DNA from: Chitinophagaceae bacterium
GTDB lineage: Bacteria > Bacteroidota > Bacteroidia > Chitinophagales > Chitinophagaceae
Assembly: GCA_016719815.1 (NCBI GenBank)
Contig: JADJYK010000012.1
Location: 124,001 to 188,000, forward strand
Reading direction: 5' to 3'
Length of the DNA stretch: 64,000 nt
This document shows positions 1 through 10,319 of the stretch, piece after piece; position 1 is the stretch's first letter, and every line of letters begins with the position of its first letter. The notes below the pieces were generated by a model. That model saw only the letters and a list, made by a program, of their open reading frames with translations, made no database searches and was not told where the DNA came from. The translations under genes were made by a program, and so were the position numbers.

Positions 1-156
1 CACACGAATGAAGTGATTAATCCTGTGTTCTGCTTCTTTTCGGGAATAAATCTTCCTGTTAAAACCGCCTTTGTTAAATCCGCCACCTCCGGGCTTAAAT
101 CCGCCTTGTCCTGGTGGCCTGCTGAACCCTCCTCCGGGTTTTTGTGGTACTGCCAT
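1..156 (-). CDS. infC: Translation initiation factor IF-3, N-terminal part (window edge)
   Basis: Only the first 52 codons are present; the gene runs off the left edge. The protein opens with a Gly/Pro/Lys/Phe-rich extension (MAVPQKPGGGFSRPPGQGG) and then reaches KEAEHRINHFIRV, which matches the start of the IF-3 N-terminal domain. IF-3 binds the 30S subunit and controls start-codon and initiator-tRNA selection. It lies 89 bases downstream of thrS on the same strand, the classic thrS-infC order. The glycine-rich extension is longer than in E. coli IF-3. The start at 156 is the only ATG that gives this frame. Confidence 0.85.
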   Translation of the reverse strand, partial: MAVPQKPGGGFSRPPGQGGFKPGGGGFNKGGFNRKIYSRKEAEHRINHFIRV

Positions 157-173
157 TTACTTTGTTTGGTTAA

Positions 174-234
174 GCTCCTCTCTGACAGGAGCAATTTGTT
201 TTTATTAACAGTTATACCTCATCAGAGTATGAGG
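174..234 (-). promoter_or_regulatory. Two hairpins in the thrS-infC intergenic region
   Basis: Two short perfect inverted repeats lie between thrS and infC: GCTCCT/AGGAGC at 174-179 and 187-192, and CCTCAT/ATGAGG at 217-222 and 229-234. On the coding strand the hairpin nearer infC carries AGGAG inside its 3' arm, about 18 bases before the ATG. They could be mRNA structures affecting infC translation or processing of the thrS-infC transcript. Neither has a T-tract, so simple terminators are unlikely. The role is inference only. Confidence 0.35.
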
Positions 235-245
235 ATTTAAAAATT

Positions 246-2185
246 TTAATCTGTCCGCCTATCCGCAATCTCTGCAACAGCATCAGTAATAAACTCTTCT
301 ACATCTTTCACTCCTGCATCTCCTTTTCCCTGCCTTCTTACAGCCACCTTATTTTCGTTCATTTCTTTTTCACCCACTACAAGCATATAAGGAACCCTCT
401 GCAATTCAGTATCTCTGATTTTTTTACCAATTTTCTCGTTACGGTCATCCACTTCTGCACGAATATCAGCATTTTTCAGTTTATCTGATACAGCCAGTGC
501 ATAATCCATGAATTTATCGCTTATGGGTAACACTTTTACTTGTACCGGGGCCAGCCATAGGGGGAATTTTCCGGCGTAATGCTCAAGCAGGAAACCGATA
601 AACCGTTCATGAGTACCTAAAGGGGCTCTGTGAATAATAAGCGGTACTTCCGGCTGATTTTGCTGGTTGGTAAAGCTGAGTTTGAAGCGACGTCCCTGTG
701 CAAAATCCACCTGGTTTGTAGCCAATGTAAACTCACGGCCTATAGCACTCCAGATCTGTACATCAATTTTAGGCCCGTAGAATGCTCCTTCGCCTTTAAC
801 TTCCACAAACGGAACTTTAGTTTCGATAAGTACATTTCTTACCAATTCTTCTGTCTCGATCCATAATTCTGGTTCGTTAATGTATTTCTGCCCCAACTTT
901 TCTGGATCATGTAGGAAAGGCGCATGATGTACTTATCTATTCCAAAGATTTTGAAATATTTCAGGTACATATCATTTACTGTCTTGAACTCCTGGGCAAA
1001 CTGCTCTTTTGTACAATAAATATGTGCGTCATTCATGTGCAGACAACGTACCCGCATCAAACCAAACAATTCCCCGCTTTGTTCATATCTGTAGCAGGTT
1101 CCATATTCTGCAAGACGCAGCGGCAAATCCTTATAACTCTTTGGCTCTGCATCGAAAATTTTGTGGTGATGGGGGCAGTTCATTGCCTTGAGATAATACT
1201 TTTCACCATCCATTTCCATTGCCGGAAACATACTGTCGGCATAGTACGGCAAGTGACCACTGGTAATGTACATGCTTTCTTTTGCAATATGCGGTGTAAC
1301 AACCCTTTTATACCCTGCAGCCAATTCTGTTTCTTTGGCAAGTTTTTCCAGTTCTTCGATAATTACAGTTCCTTTGGGTAACCACAGCGGAAGTCCCGGA
1401 CCCACATCATCATCCATTGTATAAATACCGAGTTCTTTTCCCAGTTTCCGGTGATCCCTTTTCTTAGCCTCCTCCAGCATGGTCAGGTGTTCTTCCATCT
1501 CCTTTTGTGATGGAAATGTTACACCATATACACGGGTAAGCTGCTTGTTCTTCTCGTCTCCTTTCCAGTAAGCACCGGCAATAGTGGTAAGCTTAATTGC
1601 CTTAATAAAACCAGTATTTGGAATGTGTGGCCCGCGGCACAAGTCAGTAAAATTACCCTGTGTGTAGAAAGAAATTTCACCGTCGTTGAGATTACTCAGC
1701 AGGTCCAGTTTGTACTCATCGCCTTTTTCAGTAAAATATTTTACTGCTTCTTCCTTTGGCAGTTCCTTTCTTACATATGCATTGCTTTGTTTTGCCAGTT
1801 CATTCATTTTCTTTTCCAGAGAAATCAAATCTTCTTCTGACATTTTACGATCACCCAAGTCCATATCATAATAAAAACCTTTGGGGCTTTCTAAAGGCGG
1901 GCCTACCCAAAATTTTACTCCGGGGAACAACGATTCAACAGCCTCAGCCATAAGATGTGCTGAAGAATGCCAGAAGGTCATTTGACCGTCTGTGTCGTTC
2001 CAGGTAAGAAGCTTCAGGATTGCATCATCATTAATTGGCCTTGTAGCATCCCATACTTGTCCATTACGCTGGCAGCCAGCACCTTTCTTGCCAATCCTTC
2101 TGAAATGGATTTAGCAACATCCAGCGCTGTTGCCCCCTTTTTCATATTGCCGTACTGCACCGTCCGGCAGGGTTATGTTAATCAT
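246..2185 (-). CDS. thrS: Threonine--tRNA ligase (frame-shifted in this assembly)
   Basis: Charges tRNA-Thr with threonine in the cytosol. Domains in order: TGS domain from MINITLPDGAVRQYEKG (residues 1 to about 65), editing domain with HSSAHLMAEA (HxxxH), class II catalytic core with the zinc-site segment KAMNCPHHH and motif 2 around RYEQSGELFGLMRVR, then the anticodon-binding domain from about LAPVQVKVLP. Total near 646 residues, normal for the family. The frame is broken at least three times: near 2140, near 2068 (one A missing in GTAAATGG) and near 913 (one C missing in TACCATGAT). Each time the sequence continues in another frame without loss, so these look like consensus errors. The start at 2185 is set by the TGS N-terminus and has AAAGGA upstream. 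infC follows. Confidence 0.95.
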
Positions 2186-2232
2186 GTAATTGTGTTCCTT
2201 TTTTCAGGAGGTGCAAAGTTAGCATAATATGC

Positions 2233-2868
2233 CTAAAAAAGGGTAAGAATTAAGCGATTTAACCTGCTCATTTTCAAGTTTAGTTTCACTTTTTCTCTTT
2301 GATACAATGATGGTTTCGAATAATAAAGTTCAGCTAGCCTGAATTGTCGCTTTCGCCACTTGCCAAGCATATTTGCGCCATACCATTTATCAAGTCCGAA
2401 TGTAAAGTGATGAAGCCACATAATTTTTCGGTTCTTTTTGTACGAATCTTCAAAAAAAATTCTGTATTATTCGGCAAGCAATTTTCCGAAGGCAAGGAAA
2501 TTTGCTTTATATGCTTTTAGCTCCTGTAAAGAGAATTCCTGAGTAAGTGCCTGATATATATCGCCGTTAATGTGGGCATTAATGCCAAGCAACTGATATT
2601 GGAGGGCCGAGTGTTCTTCGCCTGAAAAAAAGTACTCCCACACCGGTGGTGGTTGTTTATTGAGGGAAAATGAATCGGATGCTGCAAAAAATAAAGATGC
2701 AAATCTTGATTCAAACCTGAGATTCAATTTCTTTTGTTCTTCTGTCTTGGTGTTCCAGAAGTTATCAGCATTATTGACAGCATTGATGTACAAACCAGCA
2801 AAATACCTGCCCGGTGATGCAGACTGCTGAACAGAATCCAGTTTGGCCAATACCAAATTTTTCTCCAT
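2233..2868 (-). CDS. DUF5995-like protein with an in-frame stop
   Basis: Around 210 residues in one frame, interrupted by a single TAA at 2467-2469. Before the stop are RYFAGLYINAV, NLRFESRFASLFF and GINAHINGDIYQAL, resembling the DUF5995 pattern (FALY, FANRY, NAHIN). After it come WLHHFTFGLDKWYGA and KWRKRQFRLAELYY, which look conserved and in the same frame. The reading frame does not change across the stop, unlike most breaks in this window; CAA to TAA is one possible change. No signal peptide, so probably cytoplasmic. ATG at 2868 is preferred over TTG at 2886. Function unknown. It is transcribed toward thrS with 47 bases between. Confidence 0.6.
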
Positions 2869-3010
2869 GCTTTTTTGAGAATTCAAAAAAAGTCAAAAGC
2901 ATGAAGAGGGATGAAAATACAGTATACCTGCCATTTAGCATAGAAAACTAAATTAATAAAATTAACAAACTCTTGCGGTGTTCGGCATTTTTCTGTACTG
3001 ACACATTCAT

Positions 3011-3018
3011 TATTTTTG
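3011..3018 (+). promoter_or_regulatory. Bacteroidota -7 box TATTTTTG
   Basis: Exact match to TAnnTTTG, six bases before the ATG at 3025. Transcription would start almost at the start codon, giving a leaderless mRNA. No good -33 TTG is seen at the usual 17-23 base spacing. Confidence 0.5.
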
Positions 3019-3024
3019 CCCCTG

Positions 3025-4146
3025 ATGAAACGAATCGCCTTTTGGTTTTTATTACTTTCACTTAATTTGTTACTGCTTTCTGCTTTTGAAGGCGCTACAC
3101 AAAATATTACCGGCATTTGGCGGGGTTATTTTATCACTTACGAAGGGGAGCGATACAAACTGGAGTTCCAGATTAATAATTCATCCAATTTTTCTTCCGG
3201 CGTTTCTTATTCTTATCTTGATGTACGATTTTATGGTAAAGCCACGATGACAGGCAGTTTTTCGAAATCTACGAAATCTTTAAAAATCCGGGAAGTAAAA
3301 ACTGTTGAAGTAAAAAACCTGACCGGTGGCGGCGCCTGTATAATGAATTACAATCTCACCTATTCCAAATTGGGCAAGGAAGAATTTCTGGAGGGGACAT
3401 TCATGGGTAAACCTGAAGTAAAGTTTGGTGAAAATCCGTATAACTGGGGCGACTGCGGTGGTGGTAAAGTGTCACTTCGCCGTGTAGCTACCTCTGATTT
3501 CTATGTGGAGCCTTTTTTAAAAGGAAAAATTAAGAATGTACCAGTTATAGTCAACAAGGCACCGGTAAAAAAAGATTCAAATGCTCTTAAGCTCAATGTT
3601 CCTCCACAAAAAAATATTACACCAAAAACAAATATCCCAAAGACTAATACACTTATAACAAACAAAAAACCGGTTACAAATAAAAAACCTGTTACCTCCC
3701 CGGCACTTGTAAGTAAAAAGCCTGTCATACCACTACCGGTTATAAAAGATACAATTAAAAGGATAGAACAACCGGCAGTAAAAATTAATTCCCTGGCAAT
3801 TCCAAGACCTCAAGTATTAAAAACAAGAACAAATGAATTGGTAAAAACGTTAACTGTATCAAGCCCCGAAGTGATTGTGAAATTGTATGATAACGGCGAG
3901 ATTGATAACGATACTATTTCTGTCTACCTTGATAACAAACTTGTACTTTCATCTAAAAAATTAACCGCTTCTCCCTTAACCGTTAAGCTGAATATGGATG
4001 AGGATGTAAACGCAGACCACGAACTGACAATGGTGGCGGAAAACCTGGGCCGTATCCCTCCTAACACATCACTGATGATAGTAGAAGCCGGTGACAAACG
4101 TTTTGAAGTACGCATCACATCAACGGAACAAAAAATGCTGTTGTAA
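3025..4146 (+). CDS. Secreted protein of unknown function, long paralogue
   Basis: 373 residues. A hydrophobic leader (MKRIAFWFLLLSLNLLLLSA) marks export. Residues about 27-160 form a lipocalin-like, beta-rich domain beginning NITGIWRGYF. Residues about 180-270 are a Pro/Lys/Val/Asn-rich linker with KKPVTNKKPV repeats. The C-terminal 90 residues form a second domain with LYDNGEIDNDTISVYLDN and VAENLGRIPPNTSLMIVEAG. The next gene has the same two domains without the linker, so the pair is a tandem duplication. I do not know a function; an envelope or surface role is inferred. ATG at 3025 is chosen over the upstream TTG at 3016 because the leader and promoter fit it. Confidence 0.75.
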   Translation: MKRIAFWFLLLSLNLLLLSAFEGATQNITGIWRGYFITYEGERYKLEFQINNSSNFSSGVSYSYLDVRFYGKATMTGSFSKSTKSLKIREVKTVEVKNLTGGGACIMNYNLTYSKLGKEEFLEGTFMGKPEVKFGENPYNWGDCGGGKVSLRRVATSDFYVEPFLKGKIKNVPVIVNKAPVKKDSNALKLNVPPQKNITPKTNIPKTNTLITNKKPVTNKKPVTSPALVSKKPVIPLPVIKDTIKRIEQPAVKINSLAIPRPQVLKTRTNELVKTLTVSSPEVIVKLYDNGEIDNDTISVYLDNKLVLSSKKLTASPLTVKLNMDEDVNADHELTMVAENLGRIPPNTSLMIVEAGDKRFEVRITSTEQKMLL

Positions 4147-4154
4147 GGTTCCGG

Positions 4155-4162
4155 TAATTTTG
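4155..4162 (+). promoter_or_regulatory. Bacteroidota -7 box TAATTTTG
   Basis: Exact TAnnTTTG match in the 23-base gap between the tandem paralogues, seven bases before the ATG at 4170. The second gene could therefore have its own nearly leaderless transcript. Confidence 0.5.
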
Positions 4163-4169
4163 GATGCCG

Positions 4170-5009
4170 ATGAAGCAAAAAATTCTCATAGTTGCACTTT
4201 GCCTTATGGGAGGCACCGCATGTGCACAAGACCTGAATGGCGTTTGGAAAGGCAGAGTTGTAATGGCCCCAAGTGGCTGCTTTCCGGTTTACAATATTGA
4301 GTTGCAAATTGAGATGGCCGGCAGCAAACTCACAGGAGTGTCTTATCATTTTTCCGACTCTCTCAATTATCTCCGGGAGAATTTTGAAGGTACCTTCAAC
4401 AAAGACAGCAACATTACAAACCTTCAGGAAATGGGCATTATCACTTTTCGTATAAAAGAAGACTGTGTACCCTGTGTTAAAAACTTTAAGCTCACCTATC
4501 ATAAAGGTGGTGGCAATGTAGTTACAGAAGAACAACTCCGCGGTACGTGGACTGGAAAGGCTACGGACAACAGAACAAGCTGCGAGCCCGGAACCGTGGT
4601 ACTGCAACGTTTTGAACGTTCTTCTTTTAAGCCAGAATTGAAGTTGCCCGCCACTCTTACTAAACGGAAATCCGAATTGGTAAAAGAAATTAAAGTTGAC
4701 ACCGGCACCATCCGTATTGATTTTTATGATAACGGGCAGATTGATGGCGATACCATTTCAGTTTATACTAATAATATGCCAGTGGTTAGTAACAAAAGAC
4801 TTTCTGGTCAGCCCATCTCTATGACAGTAAAAATCGACCTGAGACGCACTGAACAGGAAGTAATTATGGTTGGAGAAAACCTGGGTTCTATCCCTCCTAA
4901 TACTGCATTAATGGTTGTAAACGCGGGAGATAAACGTTACCAGCTCTATCTTACTTCAGACGAACAGAAAAATGCGATGGTTAGGTTTGTCTATGAGAAG
5001 CCAAAGTAA
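4170..5009 (+). CDS. Secreted protein of unknown function, short paralogue
   Basis: 279 residues from ATG 4170 (another ATG lies at 4164). The signal peptide ends at TACAQ, followed at once by DLNGVWKGRVVMAP, matching NITGIWRGYF of the upstream gene. The C-terminal domain repeats IDFYDNGQIDGDTISVYTNN and VGENLGSIPPNTALMVVNAG, ending with a TSDEQKNA segment. Compared with the upstream copy it lacks the Pro/Lys linker. Several Cys residues (CFPVYN, CVPC, CEPG) may form disulfides in the exported protein. Function unknown; the C-terminal module is one I recognise from other Bacteroidota secreted proteins but cannot name. Confidence 0.75.
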   Translation: MKQKILIVALCLMGGTACAQDLNGVWKGRVVMAPSGCFPVYNIELQIEMAGSKLTGVSYHFSDSLNYLRENFEGTFNKDSNITNLQEMGIITFRIKEDCVPCVKNFKLTYHKGGGNVVTEEQLRGTWTGKATDNRTSCEPGTVVLQRFERSSFKPELKLPATLTKRKSELVKEIKVDTGTIRIDFYDNGQIDGDTISVYTNNMPVVSNKRLSGQPISMTVKIDLRRTEQEVIMVGENLGSIPPNTALMVVNAGDKRYQLYLTSDEQKNAMVRFVYEKPK

Positions 5010-5014
5010 GAACC

Positions 5015-7392
5015 CTAGAACTTAAAATTCCACGTTACCGCAGGTAAAATGGGAAACAGCGATACCTGCATTGCTTCTATTTTTAAATGCCCATTTGCCA
5101 GGTTACCTGTCTCATCGAAATAAATAAAATATGGATTCAACCTGCTGTATATATTGTAAATGCTGAATACCCAATTGCTGCTGAAGTTTCTTTTTTTCTT
5201 TGGCTGTGGTGTATAAGTCGCTGAAAAATCAATACGGTGGTATGCCTGCAACCGGTATTGATTCAGTTTGCTGTATTCTTGTGTAAGTACTCCATTAATG
5301 AAATAAAATCTTTCCGGCAGGGTAATGGCATTTCCAGTTCCATATACAAATACAGCTCCCAGTTTCCATTTCTTATTTGCTTCGTAGTTGGCAACAGCCG
5401 ATAAATCATGCCGCCTGTCGTAACGAACCGGATATTTCTCACTGTTATTCAATGCCGCAAACTTTCTCCATGTCCACGATAATGTATAACCTGCCCAACC
5501 AGTAAGTTTTCCCCTGGTTTTATGAACAAACAGTTCTGAACCATAACTCCATCCTTTCCCAAAAACAAATTCATCTTCAGGATCAGTTAGTGAAGGCGTA
5601 TATCCTTCTTTATATTCCACCTGGTTCTGCATGTATTTGTAGTAAAGTTCAAGCGATGTTTCATATGTATTATCTTTAAAATTTCTGAAAAGACCGGCCG
5701 AATACAACCAGCTCAGTTGTGGCTTTACCCTGTAAGTGCTCGGCACCCACAAGTCAGTTGGCAGCGTAGTACCGGCGTTGGTAACAAGGTGAATGTATTG
5801 CAGGTTTCTTGTAACAGACGCTTTTATTGAAGTTGCTTCGTTTAGTGTATAACGGATGGTGAGACGCGGCTCAAGTCCTCCATAAGTTTTTACCGGCTCA
5901 AAGCGTTTATATTCAGTACTGTCCGTTTTATTTCTGTCAGCATCCCGTATATATTTTGTATATGGTCCGATTTGTGTAAAACTGCTCCAGCGAAGTCCAT
6001 AATTTAATTTCCAATTTTCGCTAATCTCCCAATCGTCCTGTATACACAATGCAGTTTCCACAGAGTACTTGCTGTCTTCATTATTCGGAGTAAAAAAGAC
6101 AGAATCCTGGCTCCCACTCAATACATTGGGAATAAACTTATGGTAAGTAATCAGTCCGCCAAATTTCAGCTTATGGTTAGGCAACGGATAATAATCAAAG
6201 TCTGTTTTCAGCGATACATCCCTGATACCGGAAGATAATCTGATTTTGAAATTATCCTGCTGAGCCTTAAAATCAAATTTATAATCATTGTATAGGAAAG
6301 TTGTATTGGAAAACATACGCCTGTTAAAAACATGGTTCCAGCGAAGCGATCCGGTTGAATTGCCCCATGGCACCTGTGTGGAGAAAGATCGTTTTGCATT
6401 ATTAAAATCAAACACATCACGGCCAAAATAACCACTCACGTATAACCTGTCATTTTCTGAAAAACGGTAATTTATCTTAGCATTTACATCATAGAAATAA
6501 TAGCCCGATCCATAAAATGAACTGCTTTTACTGATAAAAGGTTTGGTCAATGCATCAATATATGTTCGACGGGCAGAAAGAATAAAAGATGCTTTGTTTT
6601 TTTTAATAGGCCCTGAACAGAAAACCGGGATGCTATAAACCCGATACCACCATCCATTTGCAATTTATTCATGTTACCATCTTTCATGGTTACATCTACG
6701 ACAGATGACAGCCTGCCTCCATATTGGGCAGGCATCCCTCCTTTAATGAGGGAAACATTTTTAATAGCATCCCCATTAAATACGGAGAAAAATCCAAACA
6801 GGTGACCTGTATTATATACAACTGCATCATCGAGCATAATAAGATTCTGGTCTGGCCCACCGCCTCGAACATAGAAACCGGCATTACCTTCTCCTGCATT
6901 ACGTACCCCCGGCAGCAACTGGATTGCCTTCATTGGGTCTACCTCGCCTAAAAAGGCCGGAATATTCCGGATTTGATTCATAGACAAATCCACTTTTCCC
7001 ATTTGGGCATTCTTTAGATTGCCATCCCGCCGTTTTGTGTATATGACAACTTCTGAAATTGAAGCAGAACGGGGCAATATTTCAAAATTGTATGACTGGT
7101 TTGATTGTAATACAATGTCATACGATTTTCCTTCATATGAGACATGCGATACAGCAAGCGTATACTCACCTTCATTAAGCGTAATAGAATAAAAACCATA
7201 TTGGTTGCTTTGCACACCCTTTGTTTGACCTTTTACTGTAATGGTGGCACCAATAACCGACTCACCGGAGAGGCTGTCCTTCACATAGCAATTTACTGAA
7301 AAACGTATTGCTTTTCCTGAAACAGATATATTCTGTACATGCGCCTGCAGGCAAATGACAGAAAGGATAAGTACAGCTATTTGCTTGAGCAT
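5015..7392 (-). CDS. TonB-dependent outer-membrane receptor (frame-shifted)
   Basis: About 792 residues. After a signal peptide, residues 28-115 form a carboxypeptidase-regulatory-like domain (VKDSLSGESVIGATITVKG). The plug follows (PAFLGEVDPMKAIQLLPGVR, FYVRGGGPDQNLIMLDDAVV, GGRLSSVVDVTMKDGN), then a beta-barrel ending in aromatic FPILPAVTWNFKF. It takes up an unidentified ligand through the outer membrane using TonB energy. One frameshift near 6600 splits it; the other frame continues with a YIDALTKPFI segment typical of the family. Sixteen bases separate it from the DUF3347 gene upstream, so the two are probably co-transcribed. A role in metal uptake is possible from that neighbour but not shown. 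Confidence 0.85.
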
Positions 7393-7407
7393 ACTACAAC
7401 AACAATT

Positions 7408-8139
7408 CTATTTAGTTTTGGTTGTATCTGCAGATTGGGAAGTGTCTGCAACAGGAATGAAATCAATAGTAGTCTTTAGTTCGGCACAGTCTTCCACTCC
7501 GTAAGGATTTGTTTTTTCCTCTTCGTTCTTGCTCAGCCAGTTGCCTGGATTTCCATCCCCAAAAGCTTTTTCACATTCATGCCAGTATAGCTTAGACAAA
7601 TCGTAGCGTACTGTGCTAAGCAGCGAAAAAAGCTCATTTGATAAAATATTAAAAGAGCCCCGCTTTTCTTTAATTGAAGGATCTGCAATTACTGAAGAAG
7701 TTTCAGACTTCACATTTTCATACGGTTGCAGAGCTGTCTGATAAATAATAGAATCAACTTTTAATTCATCAACTTTAAAACTGTCAAGCGATAGCTTAAA
7801 CTGGCTCCCTGCCTTACCAATTGCCGTAGTATCATTATTTACAAAGGCATCAGTTAGGGCAAGATATGACGATAAAACACTTTCTGCAGAACGGTTAAAC
7901 ACTTCACTATGTTTGCTTACATTGAGCGGAACAGGCTTCGGGCCGTTATCCGATGAGCTGCCACCGGAAGGGAAAAACAGGTAACGGGCAATTCCTGCCA
8001 ATAAAAGTATGAATGCAGAGAACATGGTAAACCCATTAATCCATTTTACACTTTTTACAAAAAGCCGGGCAATTCCAAGCAGAATGATAAAGGCTGGCAA
8101 TGCAATACTTAGTAATGTCAAAATTTGTTTAATATCCAT
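7408..8139 (-). CDS. DUF3347 domain membrane-anchored protein
   Basis: 244 residues from ATG 8139. Two N-terminal hydrophobic segments (about 7-27 and 35-55) anchor it. The rest carries the DUF3347 pattern: LSSYLALTDAFVNNDTTAIG, ALQPYENVKSETSSVIADP and KLYWHECEKAFGDGNPGNWL. DUF3347 is often found in periplasmic proteins linked to copper or other metal handling; the family's biochemical role is not settled. It is the first gene of a likely two-gene unit with the TonB receptor at 5015-7392. A TAnnTTTG box lies upstream. Confidence 0.7.
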   Translation of the reverse strand: MDIKQILTLLSIALPAFIILLGIARLFVKSVKWINGFTMFSAFILLLAGIARYLFFPSGGSSSDNGPKPVPLNVSKHSEVFNRSAESVLSSYLALTDAFVNNDTTAIGKAGSQFKLSLDSFKVDELKVDSIIYQTALQPYENVKSETSSVIADPSIKEKRGSFNILSNELFSLLSTVRYDLSKLYWHECEKAFGDGNPGNWLSKNEEEKTNPYGVEDCAELKTTIDFIPVADTSQSADTTKTK

Positions 8140-8166
8140 AGTAAAATGCAGATTTGTAATGCGGTG

Positions 8167-8174
8167 CAAAGATA
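8167..8174 (-). promoter_or_regulatory. -7 box TATCTTTG for the DUF3347/TonB receptor unit
   Basis: Exact TAnnTTTG match on the minus strand, 27 bases before the ATG at 8139. It is back to back with the promoter of the ABC-F gene. Confidence 0.5.
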
Positions 8175-8203
8175 AATGTCCCATACCGGATGTACTAAAG
8201 CTT

Positions 8204-8211
8204 TATTTTTG
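8204..8211 (+). promoter_or_regulatory. -7 box TATTTTTG for the ABC-F gene
   Basis: Exact TAnnTTTG match on the plus strand, 74 bases before the ATG at 8286. It gives a leader of roughly 70 bases. Confidence 0.45.
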
Positions 8212-8285
8212 CGAATTGTTAAAAATGGAAAGTTATCCGTTATTGCGATAGACAGCTAGCTTTTCGCCATTCACTATTCACTATT

Positions 8286-10262
8286 ATGCTGGCAGGACTT
8301 CAAAATATAACATTCGAATTTGGCGCAAGGGTAATTGTGGAAGATGCCACCTGGCATATTCAGCCTGGAGAAAGAATTGGCCTGATTGGTTACAATGGCA
8401 CCGGTAAATCTACATTATTAAAATTGCTTGTTGGAGAGTATCAACCCTCAAAGGGCACTGTAGAGAGAAGCCGCAGCACTTCTATCGGCTACCTTCATCA
8501 GGATTTGCTAAGCTTTGATACCAACGACTCTATTCTCGAAGTAGCCCTTTCTGCTTTTGAAAAAGTATTACAACTTGAAAAAGATATTGAGGAATTAGGA
8601 AAAGAACTGGAGAAAACCGGTGACGAAAAAACACTCCACGAATACAGCGATAAACTGCATGAACTGGAAACCTTAGGCGGTTATAATATTCATCACAGGA
8701 CAGAAGAAGTGCTGCAGGGACTGGGTTTTTCCAATTCCGATTTAAAAAGGCCTTATAAAGAATTCAGCGGTGGCTGGCGTATGCGGGTTCTGCTGGCAAA
8801 AATGATTTTGCAGCAACCTGATTTATTATTGCTTGACGAACCTACCAACCACCTCGACCTGCCTTCTATCGAATGGCTGGAGAAATACCTGCAGCACTAC
8901 CAGGGTTCGGTGGTAATAGTAAGCCACGATAAATACTTCCTGAACCGCATGGTGACTAAAATCGTGGAAGTATATCAGCAGCAACTGAATATCTACACTG
9001 GCAACTACGACTATTTCGAAAAAGAGAAAGCTATCCGCATTGAGATGCAGCAAAAGGCCTATGAGAACCAGCAGGACTATATCCGGCAAAACGAACGGCT
9101 GATTGAACGCTTCAGGGCAAAAGCCAGTAAAGCAGCTATGGCACAAAGCCTGATGAAGAAATTAGATAAACTGGAAAGAATTGAAGATGCCGAGATGGTT
9201 CGTCCCAATATGCGTATCAACTTCCGGGTTGATAAAACACCGGGCAAAGTTTTGGTCGAACTGAAACATGTCAGCAAAGCTTTCGGCGATAATGTGATTA
9301 TTAAAAATGGAAGTGCTGAAATTGAACGGGGCGATAAAATTGCACTCATTGGTGCAAATGGTAAGGGAAAATCCACTCTGCTGCGCATGATTGCAGGAAC
9401 AGAACCTATGACCGGTGAAAGAAAATGGGGCCACAATGTGGATGAAAGTTTTTATGCCCAGCACCAACTGGAAGCACTCGACATCAACAATACAGTAATT
9501 GATGAAATGAAAGGCTGCGGCAGCCAGATGACAGAACTGGAACTGCGGTCGCTCCTCGGTTGCTTCCTCTTTAGCGGTGATGATGCCGATAAGAAGATTA
9601 AAATCCTAAGTGGTGGCGAAAAGGCACGGGTAGCTCTTGCCAAAGTAATTGTGAGCAAAGCCAATTTCCTGATGCTTGACGAGCCAACCAATCACCTTGA
9701 CATGCACAGTTGCGACTTGCTCATTGAAGCGCTCAACAAATACGAAGGCTCCATGATTCTGGTAAGCCACGACCGTTATTTTGTTGCCAAAACAGCCAAT
9801 AAAATCTGGGAGATTGTTGACTGGGAAATAAAAGAGTTTAAAGGCGGCTACGAAGAATGGGTGGCATGGAAAGAAAGGATGGCAAAGACTGAAATGGCTG
9901 CTTCAAAAGTGCAGGAGAACATACCAGTTGAGCCCCAGCTAACAGCAAAACCTGAACAAAAAAAAGAGCAACCCAAGACTGAAGAAAACCTAAATACTAA
10001 TCCAGGAGGCAGAATTGCCAAAGAGCAAAAAAAAGAATTACAAAAACTGCAGAAGCAATTCCAGCAACTGGAGCAAAACATCGCCGCCCTTTATGAAGAA
10101 AAAACAAAAACAGAGGCACTGCTTGCCGACCCTGCCACTTACAGCGATAAAGAAAAATTTCTGACTGCAGAAAAAGAATACAAAACTGTCTTAGATAAAC
10201 TGGCACAAGCTAATAAGGATTACGAAAAAATATTTGAACGGATGATGGAATTGGAATCATAA
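8286..10262 (+). CDS. ABC-F family ATPase (Uup/YdiF/YheS type)
   Basis: 658 residues, soluble, two tandem ABC domains and no membrane segments. First domain: Walker A GYNGTGKST (about 35-43), signature FSGGW, Walker B LLLLDEPTNHLDL. The linker with charged helices spans about 240-310. Second domain: Walker A GANGKGKST, signature LSGGEKARVAL, Walker B FLMLDEPTNHLDM. The C-terminal 110 residues are a Lys/Glu/Gln-rich coiled coil (EQKKELQKLQKQF), as in Uup-type proteins. Family members act on ribosomes in translation rescue, antibiotic protection or assembly; which applies here cannot be told. The frame is intact. Confidence 0.9.
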   Translation: MLAGLQNITFEFGARVIVEDATWHIQPGERIGLIGYNGTGKSTLLKLLVGEYQPSKGTVERSRSTSIGYLHQDLLSFDTNDSILEVALSAFEKVLQLEKDIEELGKELEKTGDEKTLHEYSDKLHELETLGGYNIHHRTEEVLQGLGFSNSDLKRPYKEFSGGWRMRVLLAKMILQQPDLLLLDEPTNHLDLPSIEWLEKYLQHYQGSVVIVSHDKYFLNRMVTKIVEVYQQQLNIYTGNYDYFEKEKAIRIEMQQKAYENQQDYIRQNERLIERFRAKASKAAMAQSLMKKLDKLERIEDAEMVRPNMRINFRVDKTPGKVLVELKHVSKAFGDNVIIKNGSAEIERGDKIALIGANGKGKSTLLRMIAGTEPMTGERKWGHNVDESFYAQHQLEALDINNTVIDEMKGCGSQMTELELRSLLGCFLFSGDDADKKIKILSGGEKARVALAKVIVSKANFLMLDEPTNHLDMHSCDLLIEALNKYEGSMILVSHDRYFVAKTANKIWEIVDWEIKEFKGGYEEWVAWKERMAKTEMAASKVQENIPVEPQLTAKPEQKKEQPKTEENLNTNPGGRIAKEQKKELQKLQKQFQQLEQNIAALYEEKTKTEALLADPATYSDKEKFLTAEKEYKTVLDKLAQANKDYEKIFERMMELES

Positions 10263-10319
10263 AGCCTGTTTATTTTATAACAAAACCCGTCAACAGCATT
10301 TTTTACTAACTTCCACCCC

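Noticed and set aside
2233..2421. Separate small gene of 62 codons after the DUF5995-like gene
   Set aside because: Same frame as the upstream half and it reads as its conserved C-terminus.
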